Origin: Ficedula albicollis
Lineage: Eukaryota; Chordata; Aves; Passeriformes; Muscicapidae
Length of the DNA stretch: 64,000 bases
Assembly (NCBI RefSeq): GCF_000247815.1
Contig: NC_021672.1
Span: forward strand, 74,740,425 to 74,804,424
Reading direction: 5' to 3'
Part shown: piece by piece, positions 27,302 through 44,093 of the stretch
Layout of the letters: each line of letters starts with the position of its first letter
Numbering within the stretch: the stretch's first letter is position 1
Notes under the pieces: model-generated
What the model was told of the DNA's origin: nothing
Database searches by the model: none
The model's input: the letters and a program-made list of their open reading frames with translations, nothing else
Program-made: the position numbers and the translations under genes

Positions 27302-27948
27302 ATAAAAAGAGTTGTGAAGCAACTCGGGGAGGGTGTGTGCAGGTGAGTGTGCAGGTGCAGGGCAGGCTTAGATGAGCAAGGCTCGGTTCAGCTTCCTGCT
27401 CTGCATGGTGGAGCACTGCAGGGTGGAAAACACTCTGACCTTTGGGTTGGGTGGAGTGAGAATTCACTCAGGGCTTTCTGACTGCCAGGAGACTGCTCTG
27501 ACTGATGGCTGGCTCTCCTGAGCTGGAGGGCAGGGGTTTGTGATGGTCAGAATGGAGCTGTCACACGGGGTCAGCTGGAGTCGGGCAGGAATCCTGCCCT
27601 CAGCAGAAGGGATGACTGTGTGGATAAACCTCAGGGAGCTGCCACGGAGAAAGGCAGTTGGTGGGATTTCTGTGGTGCCAAAGAATGTCTGTGTGCCCTG
27701 GGACACGGGTACCGAGCTGGCTTCCCTGCCAGCAGCAGCAAGGCTCCTTTCCAGAGGAAAACAAGCCCTGGCTGACCCTTGGGCTGTGTTGTTCTGGGTG
27801 TTTGCCTAGCTCTGTGCTGAGTGCAGGAGTTCAGAGCTCTGCCTGGCTCTTGTGGGACTGTGCAGCTGGCTGCTGTTCCTATTGCTCACCTCGGGGAGGG
27901 AGGGGAGTGCAGGGGTCTCCTGCTCATGGAACACGATTCCCCTTGGTT
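27301..27948. other. Unique GC-moderate sequence, no gene seen
   Basis: Starts with a few GTGTGCAGGTG motifs and is otherwise unique. No exon is supported. Confidence 0.45.
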
Positions 27949-28629
27949 TGCTGCTGCTGTGTGATGGTTTGTGCCTTGCAGCTGTTGTGTCAGGGTTTGG
28001 TTTGTGCCCTGCTGCTGTTGTGTCAGGGTTTGTACTCTGCTGCTGTTGTGTCAGGGTTTGTACTCTGCTGCTGTTGTGTCAGGGTTTGTACTCTGCTGCT
28101 GTTGTGTCAGGGTTTGTACTCTGCTGCTGTTGTGTCAGGGTTTGTACTCTGCTGCTGTTGTGTCAGGGTTTGTACTCTGCTGCTGTTGTGTCAGGGTTTG
28201 TACTCTGCTGCTGTTGTGTCAGGGTTTGTACTCTGCTGCTGTTGTGTCAGGGTTTGTACTCTGCTGCTGTTGTGTCAGGGTTTGTACTCTGCTGCTGTTG
28301 TGTCAGGGTTTGTACTCTGCTGCTGTTGTGTCAGGGTTTGTACTCTGCTGCTGTTGTGTCAGGGTTTGTACTCTGCTGCTGTTGTGTCAGGGTTTGTACT
28401 CTGCTGCTGTTGTGTCAGGGTTTGTACTCTGCTGCTGTTGTGTCAGGGTTTGTACTCTGCTGCTGTTGTGTCAGGGTTTGTACTCTGCTGCTGTTGTGTC
28501 AGGGTTTGTACTCTGCTGCTGTTGTGTCAGGGTTTGTACTCTGCTGCTGTTGTGTCAGGGTTTGTACTCTGCTGCTGTTGTGTCAGGGTTTGTACTCTGC
28601 TGCTGTTGTGTCAGGGTTTGTACTCTGCT
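27949..28629. repeat. 28-bp minisatellite, about 24 units, left part
   Basis: The 28-bp unit combines CTGCTGCTGTTGTGTCAGGG with TTTGTACT. Units are identical from about 28022 to the G tract. The first two or three are diverged (GTTTGTGCCTTGCAG, GTTTGGTTTGTGCCC). The array is cut mid-unit after TACTCTGCTG by a G tract. Confidence 0.96.
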
Positions 28630-29502
<873 letters not shown>

Positions 29503-31734
29503 CCCTGACATTGACTTTGTAAGTTTTGACTCCAGTGTAGTCATCTCTGTGCCTGTCCCCTGGCAGCATCAGGCTGTTTGTTTGTTTAGAATTGCTGTAG
29601 ATTGGTGATTTTCCAGAATCTTTTCCTCAGCACGAGCAGGTCAGTGCACGTTCCCTGTGTCCATGGTGTGCAGTGCAGGGCTTTCCTCTGCTTGGGGAAT
29701 GGCCCTGGCTGTGAGCAGAGGCTGCAGAAATGCTGCACAACAGCCCTGCTCAACACGGCAAGGACTTTGTCTGCTTCCACATTATTCATTCATGTATTCT
29801 TCTTTTGCCAGCCCCCTTGCCCCCAAGTAGTGATGCTTTCTTTTTGATCTTTTAATTTTTTTCTTGAACCTCCTTTGATGGAGAATTCAGCTTTTTCTAC
29901 GAAACACCCCTTTTGGGGGTTTATGACTCATTTGCAGCTGGAATACAACTGGGGCAGTACAGCAGGCTTGGATGCAGTAAAATGAATCAGTAAAATAAAT
30001 CACCATGGCAAGTTCTACATAAGAGCTGTTTGGTGAATGTACTGATAGAGCAGAATGCCAAATGAAACAATTCCTCGCTTTCCTCCTTTGGCCTGAGCAG
30101 TTACTGCCCTGAACATGAAAGAGATTGATTGCCAGTTCCTTAGACAAGTTAAAAAATTGAGGATGCATCAAGAGTAGGTGCTGCTTGCATTGTGCTGTGG
30201 AATTGCAATCTGTAGCAAAGCTGAGCTTGATCTGTGTCTTTACCAGGTTAAGGTCTGCGTTGGCAGTAGATTTTTTGGGGAAGTGTTCTTGTGGGTGAAA
30301 TGAATAGGATATTTTTAATAACTTCTCATTTGTGGGTTTGTACTGGTAGGAGACAGGGCTCCATTTCACTTCATACGTCTTTTCCAGCTGTGGTCAGTAG
30401 CATTCGATACTGCAGAGGAGAGGGGGGAAACCTCACAGCAGATTTTAAAAATGGGTGGAATTCTTTTAGAAGCAGCTCTGTGAGCTAAGGAGCTCCTCTT
30501 GAGCCAGCCAGGCTTTCTGGGGCTGCAGAAGCAGTGACATGGCAGTGCCCTCTTCTCCTGTTTAACCCTTGAGCCAGCACAGGTCTGAGTGGATATCTCC
30601 ATCACTGATACACAGCTGTAGTTTGCTTTATCAGCAAGAACTATTATCAGGTATTTTTTAATTAACTGCACATCATCTGTGTTGCAGTAATGGGAGTTGA
30701 ACTGAAAACTTAATTTGGCCAAGCTGTGCTTCTGCACAGCTTAATGTAATAATCCATGCCCATGCAAGTGTGCTCTCTTGCTTGCACTTGGTTCTCCCTC
30801 ATCTTTATCACCAGGGCTCCTGTGCTGCTTATTGGGCTCCAGTTCTGTAACTTGAGAGTCCTGAAGCTGGAAGCCGCTTGGAAAAAAATATTTTCTTTTT
30901 CTCCTTGAAACTATGAAAACATTAGAGCTGGGCAAAGCGTATCTCACCTTCTTTCTCAGCACCTGTGAGAAGATGTGCTGTGGCAGCTTTGCCCCTTGGG
31001 TGGAGGGGGTGCAGCTGGTCTGGGTGTGCTGCTGCTGTGTTCCCCTGGTGCCACCACCTTGAACACACTGGCATCACAGGGCTGCTCCCCCTTCTGCAAA
31101 ACCAAACAAAGCAGCTGATGAGACTTCGAACAGACCTGCAAGTGGTTTGAAGTCACCCTTGACAAGTAATGGGGCAGCCTTTAAGGCAGTGTGTTGGGTG
31201 TTTTCTTTCTCCCTTGGCGTTAGTGGTGTGGGTAATGCAGGTAAGGCATTGTAGTGAATTGAATTCACAGAGAATGCCCACGGAGAGTCAGGTTTATTCT
31301 CTGCTTTCATTTGTGGTTGGCATTGATTAGCCTGTGAGAGACTCTGCCCTGGCTCCTTTGTTCTGAGACTGCAGAAATGTTTTGTTATCTTTTTATATAT
31401 TATCTAAGAAGTCTTGTAACAGATCTGTCTCTTCCCTCTCATCTCCTGCACCGTGGTCTAAGCTAACCCTGGAAATAATTTCACATCTTCTTGCATGTGT
31501 GGAAGAGAAATGACTTTGGACACATCAGATATGATCACCTTCAGAAAAGCTACAGCAAGAATGGGCCCTCTGTCACCTCATTGAGGAATTATTATATTCT
31601 GCAAAAAAAAGGAATTGGAGAGAAAGTGCTGCAGAATTAAAATACAGAGGAGTTAGCAGTCAGGAAATTGAAAGAACCATAAGCTTTTTTTAAAAGGTGG
31701 AAAGAATTTTTTCTCTCTTCTGGTTTCTGAGCCT
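29503..31734. other. Unique non-coding sequence, no gene seen
   Basis: Mixed AT-moderate DNA without tandem arrays. A minus-strand frame of 160 codons at 29887-30369 is one of the longest non-repeat frames in the window. It has no signal peptide, repeat or domain that I recognise and no clear splice sites, so I do not call it. Confidence 0.45.
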
Positions 31735-32727
31735 TTAATAAACCTGCAAGTCATGGTTTTAAGCTTTTTCCTTTTATTTATTTTTATTTCTCCACAAGCA
31801 TGAGAACTTGAGTTATCTTTTAATATAAACAAAACAAAAATCCTGCAACTGAGATCTGTGGATTCTCACGGAGTCGCACAGTTCCAGCAGCTGGAGCTTT
31901 AGGAAAAATATGAAGCTCGTAATAATATTCACTCCACCCAAATGGGTTCCAGTTTGGACTTCCTTGGGAGTGCACATTTCAATTGAATCAAGCTGCAGCA
32001 ATGGGAGCAGGGTCTGGAGCTGCACAATGTTTATTTCCATGGACAGAAATTCAGCTGAGGGAGAAGTGGGCAGCTTTAGGATGTGTGCACGTTGAAGACA
32101 TTTTGAGTTTTCGGTTGTTGTTTCCTTCCTTTCTTCTCAGTGGCTCTGCTTTTCCGTCTGTGTTGCCCTTTGATTCGTCCTGTTGCCTTCTCCTTTTCCT
32201 TGCTTTTAGCAATAGAGGGTGTCAGGAGTTCCCTAGCTGCTGGCCCTAAAGGCTCTTTTCTGAAGTGAGCTCCTTCCTTTTGCTGGCATGTAGGTGTTCC
32301 TGAAAGTTGAAGAAGCAGCAAGCTTGCAATGAATTCTTCAGGTATTAAAAAATCAGGCCCTGCCAAGGAACAGTTTGTATTTCCACTGCAGATGTGGGCA
32401 GGTGTGGTCATTGCAGAGTCCTTCTACCCAAACTCCTGGTCTGGGACTTTGTATGGTTTTATTCTCCCACTGTTGTTTTGCCATCTGCCTTGTGCTGCTG
32501 TGAGTGGCAGATGCCTTGCAAGCCTTTGCATTCCCTCGAGGAGAACTGTCTGCATGGCTGCTGAAGGATAATCTTGTGCATAAAGTGCTTCTCCTTGTGG
32601 GAAAAGAATTCTCTCTTGGTTTCTTGTTTTGATTGTGGGGTTTTTGGCTTTTGGGGTTTTTTTCATAAGTGTTTCCTTAGCATGGAAAATGAAAAGTTGT
32701 AGTGTTTTGTAGTTCAAAATTGCTCCA
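31735..32727. repeat. 993-bp tandem duplication, copy 1
   Basis: Starts TTAATAAACCTGCAAGTC and ends AAAATTGCTCCA; it recurs immediately at 32728-33720 with a constant 993-bp offset. I see three substitutions (for example TTTCTTCTC versus TTTGTTCTC) and no indels. There is microhomology of a few bases at the junction. No exon is supported. Confidence 0.96.
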
Positions 32728-33720
32728 TTAATAAACCTGCAAGTCATGGTTTTAAGCTTTTTCCTTTTATTTATTTTTATTTCTCCACAAGCATGAGAAC
32801 TTGAGTTATCTTTTAATATAAACAAAACAAAAATCCTGCAACTGAGATCTGTGGATTCTCACGGAGTCGCACAGTTCCAGCAGCTGGAGCTTTAGGAAAA
32901 ATATGAAGCTCGTAATAATATTCACTCCACCCAAATGGGTTCCAGTTTGGACTTCCTTGGGAGTGCACATTTCAATTGAATCAAGCTGCAGCAATGGGAG
33001 CAGGGTCTGGAGCTGCACAATGTTTATTTCCATGGACAGAAATTCAGCTGAGGGAGAAGTGGGCAGCTTTAGGATGTGTGCACGTTGAAGACATTTTGAG
33101 TTTTCGGTTGTTGTTTCCTTCCTTTGTTCTCAGTGGCTCTGCTTTTCCATCTGTGTTGCCCTTTGATTCGTCCTGTTGCCTTCTCCTTTTCCTTGCTTTT
33201 AGCAATAGAGGGTGTCAGGAGTTCCCTAGCTGCTGGCCCTAAAGGCTCTTTTCTGAAGTGAGCTCCTTCCTTTTGCTGGCATGTAGGTGTTCCTGAAAGT
33301 TGAAGAAGCAGCAAGCTTGCAATGAATTCTTCAGGTATTAAAAAATCAGGCCCTGCCAAGGAACAGTTTGTATTTCCACTGCAGATGTGGGCAGGTGTGG
33401 TCATTGCAGAGTCCTTCTACCCAAACTCCTGGTCTGGGACTTTGTATGGTTTTATTCTCCCACTGTTGTTTTGCCATCTGCCTCGTGCTGCTGTGAGTGG
33501 CAGATGCCTTGCAAGCCTTTGCATTCCCTCGAGGAGAACTGTCTGCATGGCTGCTGAAGGATAATCTTGTGCATAAAGTGCTTCTCCTTGTGGGAAAAGA
33601 ATTCTCTCTTGGTTTCTTGTTTTGATTGTGGGGTTTTTGGCTTTTGGGGTTTTTTTCATAAGTGTTTCCTTAGCATGGAAAATGAAAAGTTGTAGTGTTT
33701 TGTAGTTCAAAATTGCTCCA
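32728..33720. repeat. 993-bp tandem duplication, copy 2
   Basis: Head-to-tail copy of 31735-32727 at about 99.7% identity. After it the sequence continues TATTAAACC, where the first copy runs into its duplicate. Confidence 0.96.
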
Positions 33721-35120
33721 TATTAAACCTTTTAAAAGGGTTATCTCAGCTTATGACTTTTGTACTTTTTAATTAATTGAATTTAAAAAGTCTGTATGTT
33801 GCTACCCATAAATCTTTCCTGACTGGCTGGCTGTGGATTTCCCGCAGACCCCAGCATGTGTCAGAGCTGTAGATAATCCAGGGGCAGGCTGATTAGCACA
33901 CTTGCTATCCCTCCTTGGTGCTCTGGGTTTGGGATTTAAGTGTTTGGAATGGCAGCAGGTGGCTCAGAGCTGTGCTCCTGGCCTTGTCCCTGCCCCTGTC
34001 ACACACCTGCTGGGAACAGCACCTTCCATGTATATATATAAATATACAGCACCTTTATATATATACCTGCCAGATTTACACATTCCTCAGAGCACTGGGA
34101 GGGGGCACTGATGGTGTGCCCGACTGAGCTTTCATCTGGGACGTTTTTAATTTTCAGGCCACGTTAATTTATTTTGATCTGAAAATTACAAGATTGGCTT
34201 CAGCTCTCCATTTTATTGCTTCTTTTAATACTTCTTATTTGCCTTTTTTTTTTTCTTCCTTAAAACAAAAAGGTCTTTCCAGTGTGCAGTCCCCCCCTCT
34301 TTTTCTGTCTGTGGCTGATGAAGAAGCTGTGTGTTTCAGGAGGCTGTGGGTCCCCTCGAGGTGGTGAAATCCATGTGGGTGTTCTGGTTGGTGTGTGTTG
34401 CATATGATTGTTGTGCAGCAGCTGTTCATTACAGATCAGCCAGGGCTTATCTCCTGATTGTTAGCAGCTCTCGAGGAGTGCTGTGCTCTGTGGGAACGAT
34501 TCCAGGGCTTTTGCTGTCCATGGCCCCTGCTCACCGGAGAATAAGGCAGGCTCCAGGCTGGGCCAGTGATGGAGTACCCTGAGATATTCCTCTTTTTCTT
34601 TGACATCAAGTCTGGTTTTGGAAATTTCCTTTTAGTTTGCTCAAGGACTTTTATTGTGCACTAATGCCACAGACAGCCTTTATCACTGCTGTATCAGCCT
34701 CTAGTGTTGAGCAAATGACTGAAACTGGTGTTTTCAGCCCCAAACTGAAGGGAGATAACAATTGTCTCATAAAGGAGAGCTGCCCAAAGTGTGGGGCAGG
34801 TGGAGAAGCAGGAGCCCTGGGGCAGGCTGGAGAGGCATGGCCTCAGCAGGAAATTGGGATTATTTCCTCTCGGGTGGCAGATGCCGTTTTTGCAATGGTT
34901 CTGGTGGTGAGGCCGCTGCGCTGGTGAGCAGAGCAGCGTTGCCTGTGCCTTTGTCCTGCAGCAATTGCCTGTGTGCAGTGGATGGAAGGTTCAGTGGAGC
35001 ACACCGTGACCTGGCGCCTTGGGCCATTGTTCCAGTGCCTGCCTGGCGCCTCTGGAATGGTTTCTGTGCTGCCTGGGCTCTGTGCAGGGACTCGCTGCTT
35101 CATCGGGTGGCAGTGCCCGG
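33721..35120. other. Unique sequence, no gene seen
   Basis: Contains a short TATATA-rich stretch at 34029-34068 and a poly-T near 34240. GC and CpG rise slightly near 34900-35240 but do not make a CpG island. No exon is supported. Confidence 0.45.
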
Positions 35121-36088
35121 GCAGGGCGCAGCAGGGCAGCGCAGCCGGGACGTTTGGGAAAGCTGCTCAGCTCCCTGCTGGTCTCACTTACAGCTGTCCA
35201 TCTGCCAGCTTGTCCCCCTGGGAGCCGCGGGAGGATTCCACGTCATTTTTCTCCCTGGATGACGTGGTTCGATATTGGTTTTGTATGTAAACACACAAAC
35301 ATTGCAGCAGCGGTAGTAAAAGCCCCTTTTTTCAGAGATTCACCTCTGGAGGCTGGGAGCTTGTGTGTCTAGAGCCAAGACTAAATTGACTCAGTGCTTG
35401 CTGGAGCCCTCCTGAGCATCAGCATCACCCAGCTGGCAGTGCTAAAGCAGCACCAGCACTCAAGTGTGCATGCCAGGGAAAAAGGCCAGTCAGGCTTTGT
35501 GTGGCAGCTGCGTTGTGACCCCTTGGGACAGACTGCTGCCCTTCAAACTGGGGAGGGGCAGCAGAAGGGTCTGTGTGTCCCAGGAATTCCGGTGCCCAAG
35601 TCAGCCAAGTCTGCTCCCCCAGGGCAGAGTCCTTGCCATGCAGAAGCAGGGTGATTTGGCTGGCACTTTACTGCAACTGCTGTACAGACAATTGTTTGGA
35701 CTGCGTAATTTTTTTCCCCGACTCTTCCTTCTTTTTAGGCATCTAGATACAAAAGCTGAAACTGGACCAAGGGCACAGGGCTAACAAATCCTAAGTCAAT
35801 TACTTTCGCTGTTGTACCGCTGTATTTATTTATTTTTTTCTCCTTAACTAAGTTAAATGAGGGTGAAACCAAACAGGAAAAGATGCTGTTGTAATGCATT
35901 GTCTTTTTTGAGACAAGCATGGAATGGTCTTATCCCACTCTTCCCATGCTCAGGAAAAAAGAAAGCAGAGCAGAAAGGGTTGGGTCAAGTCAGCAGAACT
36001 GTTTTACCTCTCCCATTGTGTGTGCTCCTCTGCATGGAACTTCATGCTGCACTACAGCAATTTACACTGTGACAGAAAGTGTTCAGAA

Positions 36089-36372
36089 GGCCTGTTTTGA
36101 GTGAATGTTTAACTTGTGATAAATGCTGCATTGTTCTAGCCAGAGAGCAGCACAGGCATGGCAGCGTTTGGTGCCTCTCCACCTGCACACCTCGTGAGTG
36201 AATGTTTAACTTTTGATAAATGCTGCATTGTTCTAGCCGGAGAGCAGCACAGGCATGGCAGCGTTTGGTGCTTGAGTGAATGTTTAACTTGTGATAAATG
36301 CTGCATTGTTCTAGCCAGAGAGCAGCACAGGCATGGCAGCGTTTGGTGCCTCTCCACCTGCACACCTCGTTC
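36089..36372. repeat. Three-unit tandem repeat, 107/78/107 bp
   Basis: Units start at 36089, 36196 and 36274 with GAGTGAATGTTTAACTT. The middle unit lacks a 3' segment of about 29 bp beginning CCTCTCCACCTGC, and carries TTTTGAT and AGCCGGAG where the outer units have TTGTGAT and AGCCAGAG. The single unit in copy 2 (40379-40485) matches the middle type at both sites but is full length. Confidence 0.92.
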
Positions 36373-36432
36373 CTCTGCCGTGCTCTGCTAAACTGGAGTG
36401 AGATCCAGGAACGTTAGGTGCTGTCTGAAAGG

Positions 36433-36545
36433 CAGACTGGACCCAGCCAGCACTGTCCAGAGCCAGCTCCATCTCTGGTGCAAGGGTCTCAGTAAAGTCA
36501 GACTGGACCCAGCCAGCACTGTCCAGAGCCAGCTCCATCTCTGGT
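36433..36545. repeat. 61/66-bp minisatellite, left part
   Basis: Two units start at 36433 and 36499 with CAGACTGGACCCAGCCAGCA and end CTCCATCTCTGGT. The second ends exactly where the G tract begins. Confidence 0.92.
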
Positions 36546-39409
<2,864 letters not shown>

Positions 39410-39410
39410 G

Positions 39411-40717
39411 GCAGGGCGCAGCAGGGCAGCGCAGCCGGGACGTTTGGGAAAGCTGCTCAGCTCCCTGCTGGTCTCACTTACAGCTGTCCATCTGCCAGCT
39501 TGTCCCCCTGGGAGCTGCGGGAGGATTCCACGTCATTTTTCTCCCTGGATGACGTGGTTCGATATTGGTTTTGTATGTAAACACACAAACATTGCAGCAG
39601 CGGTAGTAAAAGCCCCTTTTTTCAGAGATTCACCTCTGGAGGCTGGGAGCTTGTGTGTCTAGAGCCAAGACTAAATTGACTCAGTGCTTGCTGGAGCCCT
39701 CCTGAGCATCAGCATCACCCAGCTGGCAGTGCTAAAGCAGCACCAGCACTCAAGTGTGCATGCCAGGGAAAAAGGCCAGTCAGGCTTTGTGTGGCAGCTG
39801 CGTTGTGACCCCTTGGGACAGACTGCTGCCCTTCAAACTGGGGAGGGGCAGCAGAAGGGTCTGTGTGTCCCAGGAATTCCGGTGCCCAAGTCAGCCAAGT
39901 CTGCTCCCCCAGGGCAGAGTCCTTGCCATGCAGAAGCAGGGTGATTTGGCTGGCACTTTACTGCAACTGCTGTACAGACAATTGTTTGGACTGCGTAATT
40001 TTTTTCCCCGACTCTTCCTTCTTTTTAGGCATCTAGATACAAAAGCTGAAACTGGACCAAGGGCACAGGGCTAACAAATCCTAAGTCAATTACTTTCGCT
40101 GTTGTACCGCTGTATTTATTTATTTTTTTCTCCTTAACTAAGTTAAATGAGGGTGAAACCAAACAGGAAAAGATGCTGTTGTAATGCATTGTCTTTTTTG
40201 AGACAAGCATGGAATGGTCTTATCCCACTCTTCCCATGCTCAGGAAAAAAGAAAGCAGAGCAGAAAGGGTTGGGTCAAGTCAGCAGAACTGTTTTACCTC
40301 TCCCATTGTGTGTGCTCCTCTGCATGGAACTTCATGCTGCATTACAGCAATTTACACTGTGACAGAAAGTGTTCAGAAGGCCTGTTGTGAGTGAATGTTT
40401 AACTTTTGATAAATGCTGCATTGTTCTAGCCGGAGAGCAGCACAGGCATGGCAGCGTTTGGTGCCTCTCCACCTGCACACCTCGTTCCTCTGCCGTGCTC
40501 TGCTAAACTGGAGTGAGATCCAGGAACGTTAGGTGCTGTCTGAAAGGCAGACTGGACCCAGCCAGCACTGTCCAGAGCCAGCTCCATCTCTGGTGTAATC
40601 AGTAAAGTCAGACTGGACCCAGCCAGCGCTGTCCAGAGCCAGCTCCATCTCTGGTATAATCAGTAAAGTCAGACTGGACCCAGCCAGCGCTGTCCAGAGC
40701 CAGCTCCATCTCTGGTG
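39411..40717. repeat. Segment duplicated across a G tract, copy 2
   Basis: Same orientation as 35121-36545. This copy has one 107-bp unit and three 61-bp units, and then continues into unique DNA (GCAAGATCCTCACTACC). It therefore carries the natural right-hand flank that copy 1 lacks. Confidence 0.95.
40548..40717. repeat. 61-bp minisatellite, three units
   Basis: Units start at 40548, 40609 and 40670 with CAGACTGGACCCAGCCAGC. The first has GCACTG and the next two GCGCTG; linkers read TAATCAGTAAAGT. Confidence 0.94.
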
Positions 40718-42429
40718 CAAGATCCTCACTACCCATGCAGGAAATAACCTGCCCTGTTTCTCATCTCCTCTTGCTGGTTGTGCTGGAGAACAGGCCTGGT
40801 TTTGTGGGACCAGCTCTTTGTCTCTGGGTCTGGCATGAGGGGAGATGCCATCACTCTGTTTTCTCTCCTGTCCAGAGGAGACCAGGAGCTGCTTGTCTGG
40901 GTGGCACTCTCACTGAAATGCAGCTCTGGTGCCAGAGGCAGAACTGGGAGCACCCCTGAAGGTGTGGGGAGAGCTCTGATCCAGCAGATCAGAGCTGGGC
41001 TGCAGCTGAGACTGGGAAATCCAGGATGCTCCAGAGACCATAAAGCAGAGCTGCTATTTCAGGAAAGGGAGAGTGTTTGGTCTAGCCAGTGGTTGCCTCT
41101 GAAAATACTTCAAATATCATTCAAGTCAAAAACAGGTCAGGCTATATGAATATTTACCAAAAGGAGAAAATGAACCACCAGGCATCTTGCCTTTCAGAAC
41201 ATTCCACTGTAGGTGAAAAATATTGTTCTTCTCCACATCTGTCAAAACTTCCCATGACAAAACTTGATTGGAATAAGCAACTGTGAGCCCAAAAGTACGT
41301 CTAGACCTGGAAGCAGATGTGTGGGGATAGCTCTGCTGCAGAGGTTCCTGCTGCCTCCTCCTCCTCCTGCTGTCAGGCTGTTGGTTGCTGTTTTCTGGGA
41401 GGAGATGGAGGAGCAAAGCAGGCTCATGAGCAGAAGCCACAGAAACTGCCCATAGCAAGCAGCTCGATTGAGAGGCACCCAAGTGAGGAGCCGTAGAAAT
41501 GGACAGGTCTGTGCTTTACCCAGAGCCACTTGGTGTGATGGAGCAGTGCCCTTGAGTAGAGAAAATTCCTGACTATTCCTGACTGAACACCCTGTGCTCC
41601 TGGCAGAATTGAGCTCTGCTGGAAAGAGGGATTAGATGTGCTGAGAACACAGCAGTAAAATCAGAATCTTCACCATATTCACCCAGTGCAAGCAAGCAAT
41701 GTAGGGACAATGATTATGGCATTTCCAGCAAAACCAAATCTTAGTGACTTAGAGATTTTTTTATTTTTTTGTGCTTCAAGCCAATGAAGCAGTGCTTCAA
41801 GGTGATTGGTTTCTTTCAAGGTAGCAAGTGTGTTTTTTTGTAAAATGACAAATTTCATCAGGATCAAAAGAGTTTTAAAACAACACTGCAGAGTTGTCTA
41901 GAAGAGTTTTGGTTAAGAAATTAAAGCAGGCACAACCTTTCACGGCTTGTGTTTTCCTGGGAATTTGGTGGTGAACAGTCCACGTTAGGAATCCAGACCT
42001 TTTGCTTCTGCAGCAGTGTAAACACCACTGGAACAGGGCACTCTTTTAAGCTGGGATGTTTTCATTTTTGGCTTTTCTTCCCCATGAAATCAGGGCTGTG
42101 CAAGCGCCAGTAAGGTGCAGATGGTTGCAGTAAAATGAGAAATTCCTCCTGCTCCTTGCAGCTCTGGAGTCAGCTGGTGGAGCTTGCCTGGGGAGCAGAT
42201 CCACCCAGCACGAGGTGCTGCAGGTGTCAGCCCTGGGTGCCCAGCCTGAAAGCGTTCTGCACCTCCATTTGTGCACTGGTTTGCCAAGGCCTTCAGGTGC
42301 TGCCAGCTTTCTTCTTCATGTGATTAATCACCACATTGTGTAGGATTCTAACTGATGGGTCTCTCTTTCTCAGTGCGTTGTGTTCTTCCTGTGCTTCATA
42401 TTTGCACCACCCATCCTGCTATCCTGACT
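40718..42429. other. Unique non-coding sequence, no gene seen
   Basis: Mixed composition. There is a short CTCCTCCTCCTGCTG stretch near 41355. No exon or transposon is recognised. Confidence 0.45.
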
Positions 42430-42537
42430 GTTTTTGTAATATTTATGTTTTAGCACATTATCCAGTACAGAACTGCTCTTCCTGTTTTTGTAATATTTAT
42501 GTATTAGCACATTATCCAGTACAGAACTGCTCTTCTC
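42430..42537. repeat. Two-copy tandem duplication, 54-bp period
   Basis: GTTTTTGTAATATTTATGT occurs at 42430 and 42484; the copies differ by TTTTAG versus TATTAG. Confidence 0.92.
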
Positions 42538-43110
42538 TTTAGAAGCAAAAGATCATCACCAGATGATGATGATTCTTCTCAGGATGAAGGTGTATTAGTG
42601 CTCTACAATGTAAACAAACTGTATCCTAAAATACTTTCTGGGACCATCTGGTAACCTGGACAGCATGGAAGGAGATGAAAATCTTCATGAAAACCTCAAA
42701 AACAGCCATGGGGGGCCAGAGGGATTGTGTATGTGCAAGAAGGTGTTTCAGTAGGAAGAAGGTATGGAGGCTGGAAGTGATGAACTCGTGTGTGTTTGCT
42801 AGTCCAGATCAGTGCTGCTCTGGCCACAGCCATTGCTTCCTGGCAGGCTGGGTCAGGGTGAGCAGCTCTCCCTGTCTGGGAATTCCCAGCAAGTCGAGCT
42901 GCTCAGTGAATAAAGGCACTCCTTGTTGTGTTGTGGCAGTGCACCTGTGGGCGTGCAAGGAGTGTGTGTGTGGGAAAGAGCTGGGGCTGCAGTCGGGCAA
43001 GGACGTGCCCCGGAGCCTGGGCTGTGCTGCCACAGCTGCAGCTCCAGATGTGGCTCTGGGATCCCTGTGTGTAACCCAGTGCTGCCTGCGCCCCCCAGCA
43101 GCCAGACCCC
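42538..43110. other. Unique sequence, no gene seen
   Basis: AT-moderate, becoming GC-rich towards the minisatellite. No exon is supported. Confidence 0.4.

Positions 43111-44093
<983 letters not shown>

Larger units (their letters stand above)
35121..36545. repeat. Segment duplicated across a G tract, copy 1
   Basis: From GCAGGGCGCAGCAGGG onward this matches 39411-40592 with a constant 4,290-bp offset for about 1 kb and only about three substitutions (for example GAGCCGCGGG versus GAGCTGCGGG). It differs from copy 2 in its repeat numbers: three 78-107-bp units at 36089-36372 versus one, and two GACTGGACCC units versus three. It stops at the G tract. Confidence 0.95.

Noticed and set aside
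29887..30369. 160-codon minus-strand frame
   Set aside because: Length is within chance for 64 kb of six frames; no domain, signal or splice evidence.
34900..35250. Possible CpG island or promoter
   Set aside because: CpG is only mildly raised over a short span; no TATA, initiator or first-exon structure is visible.
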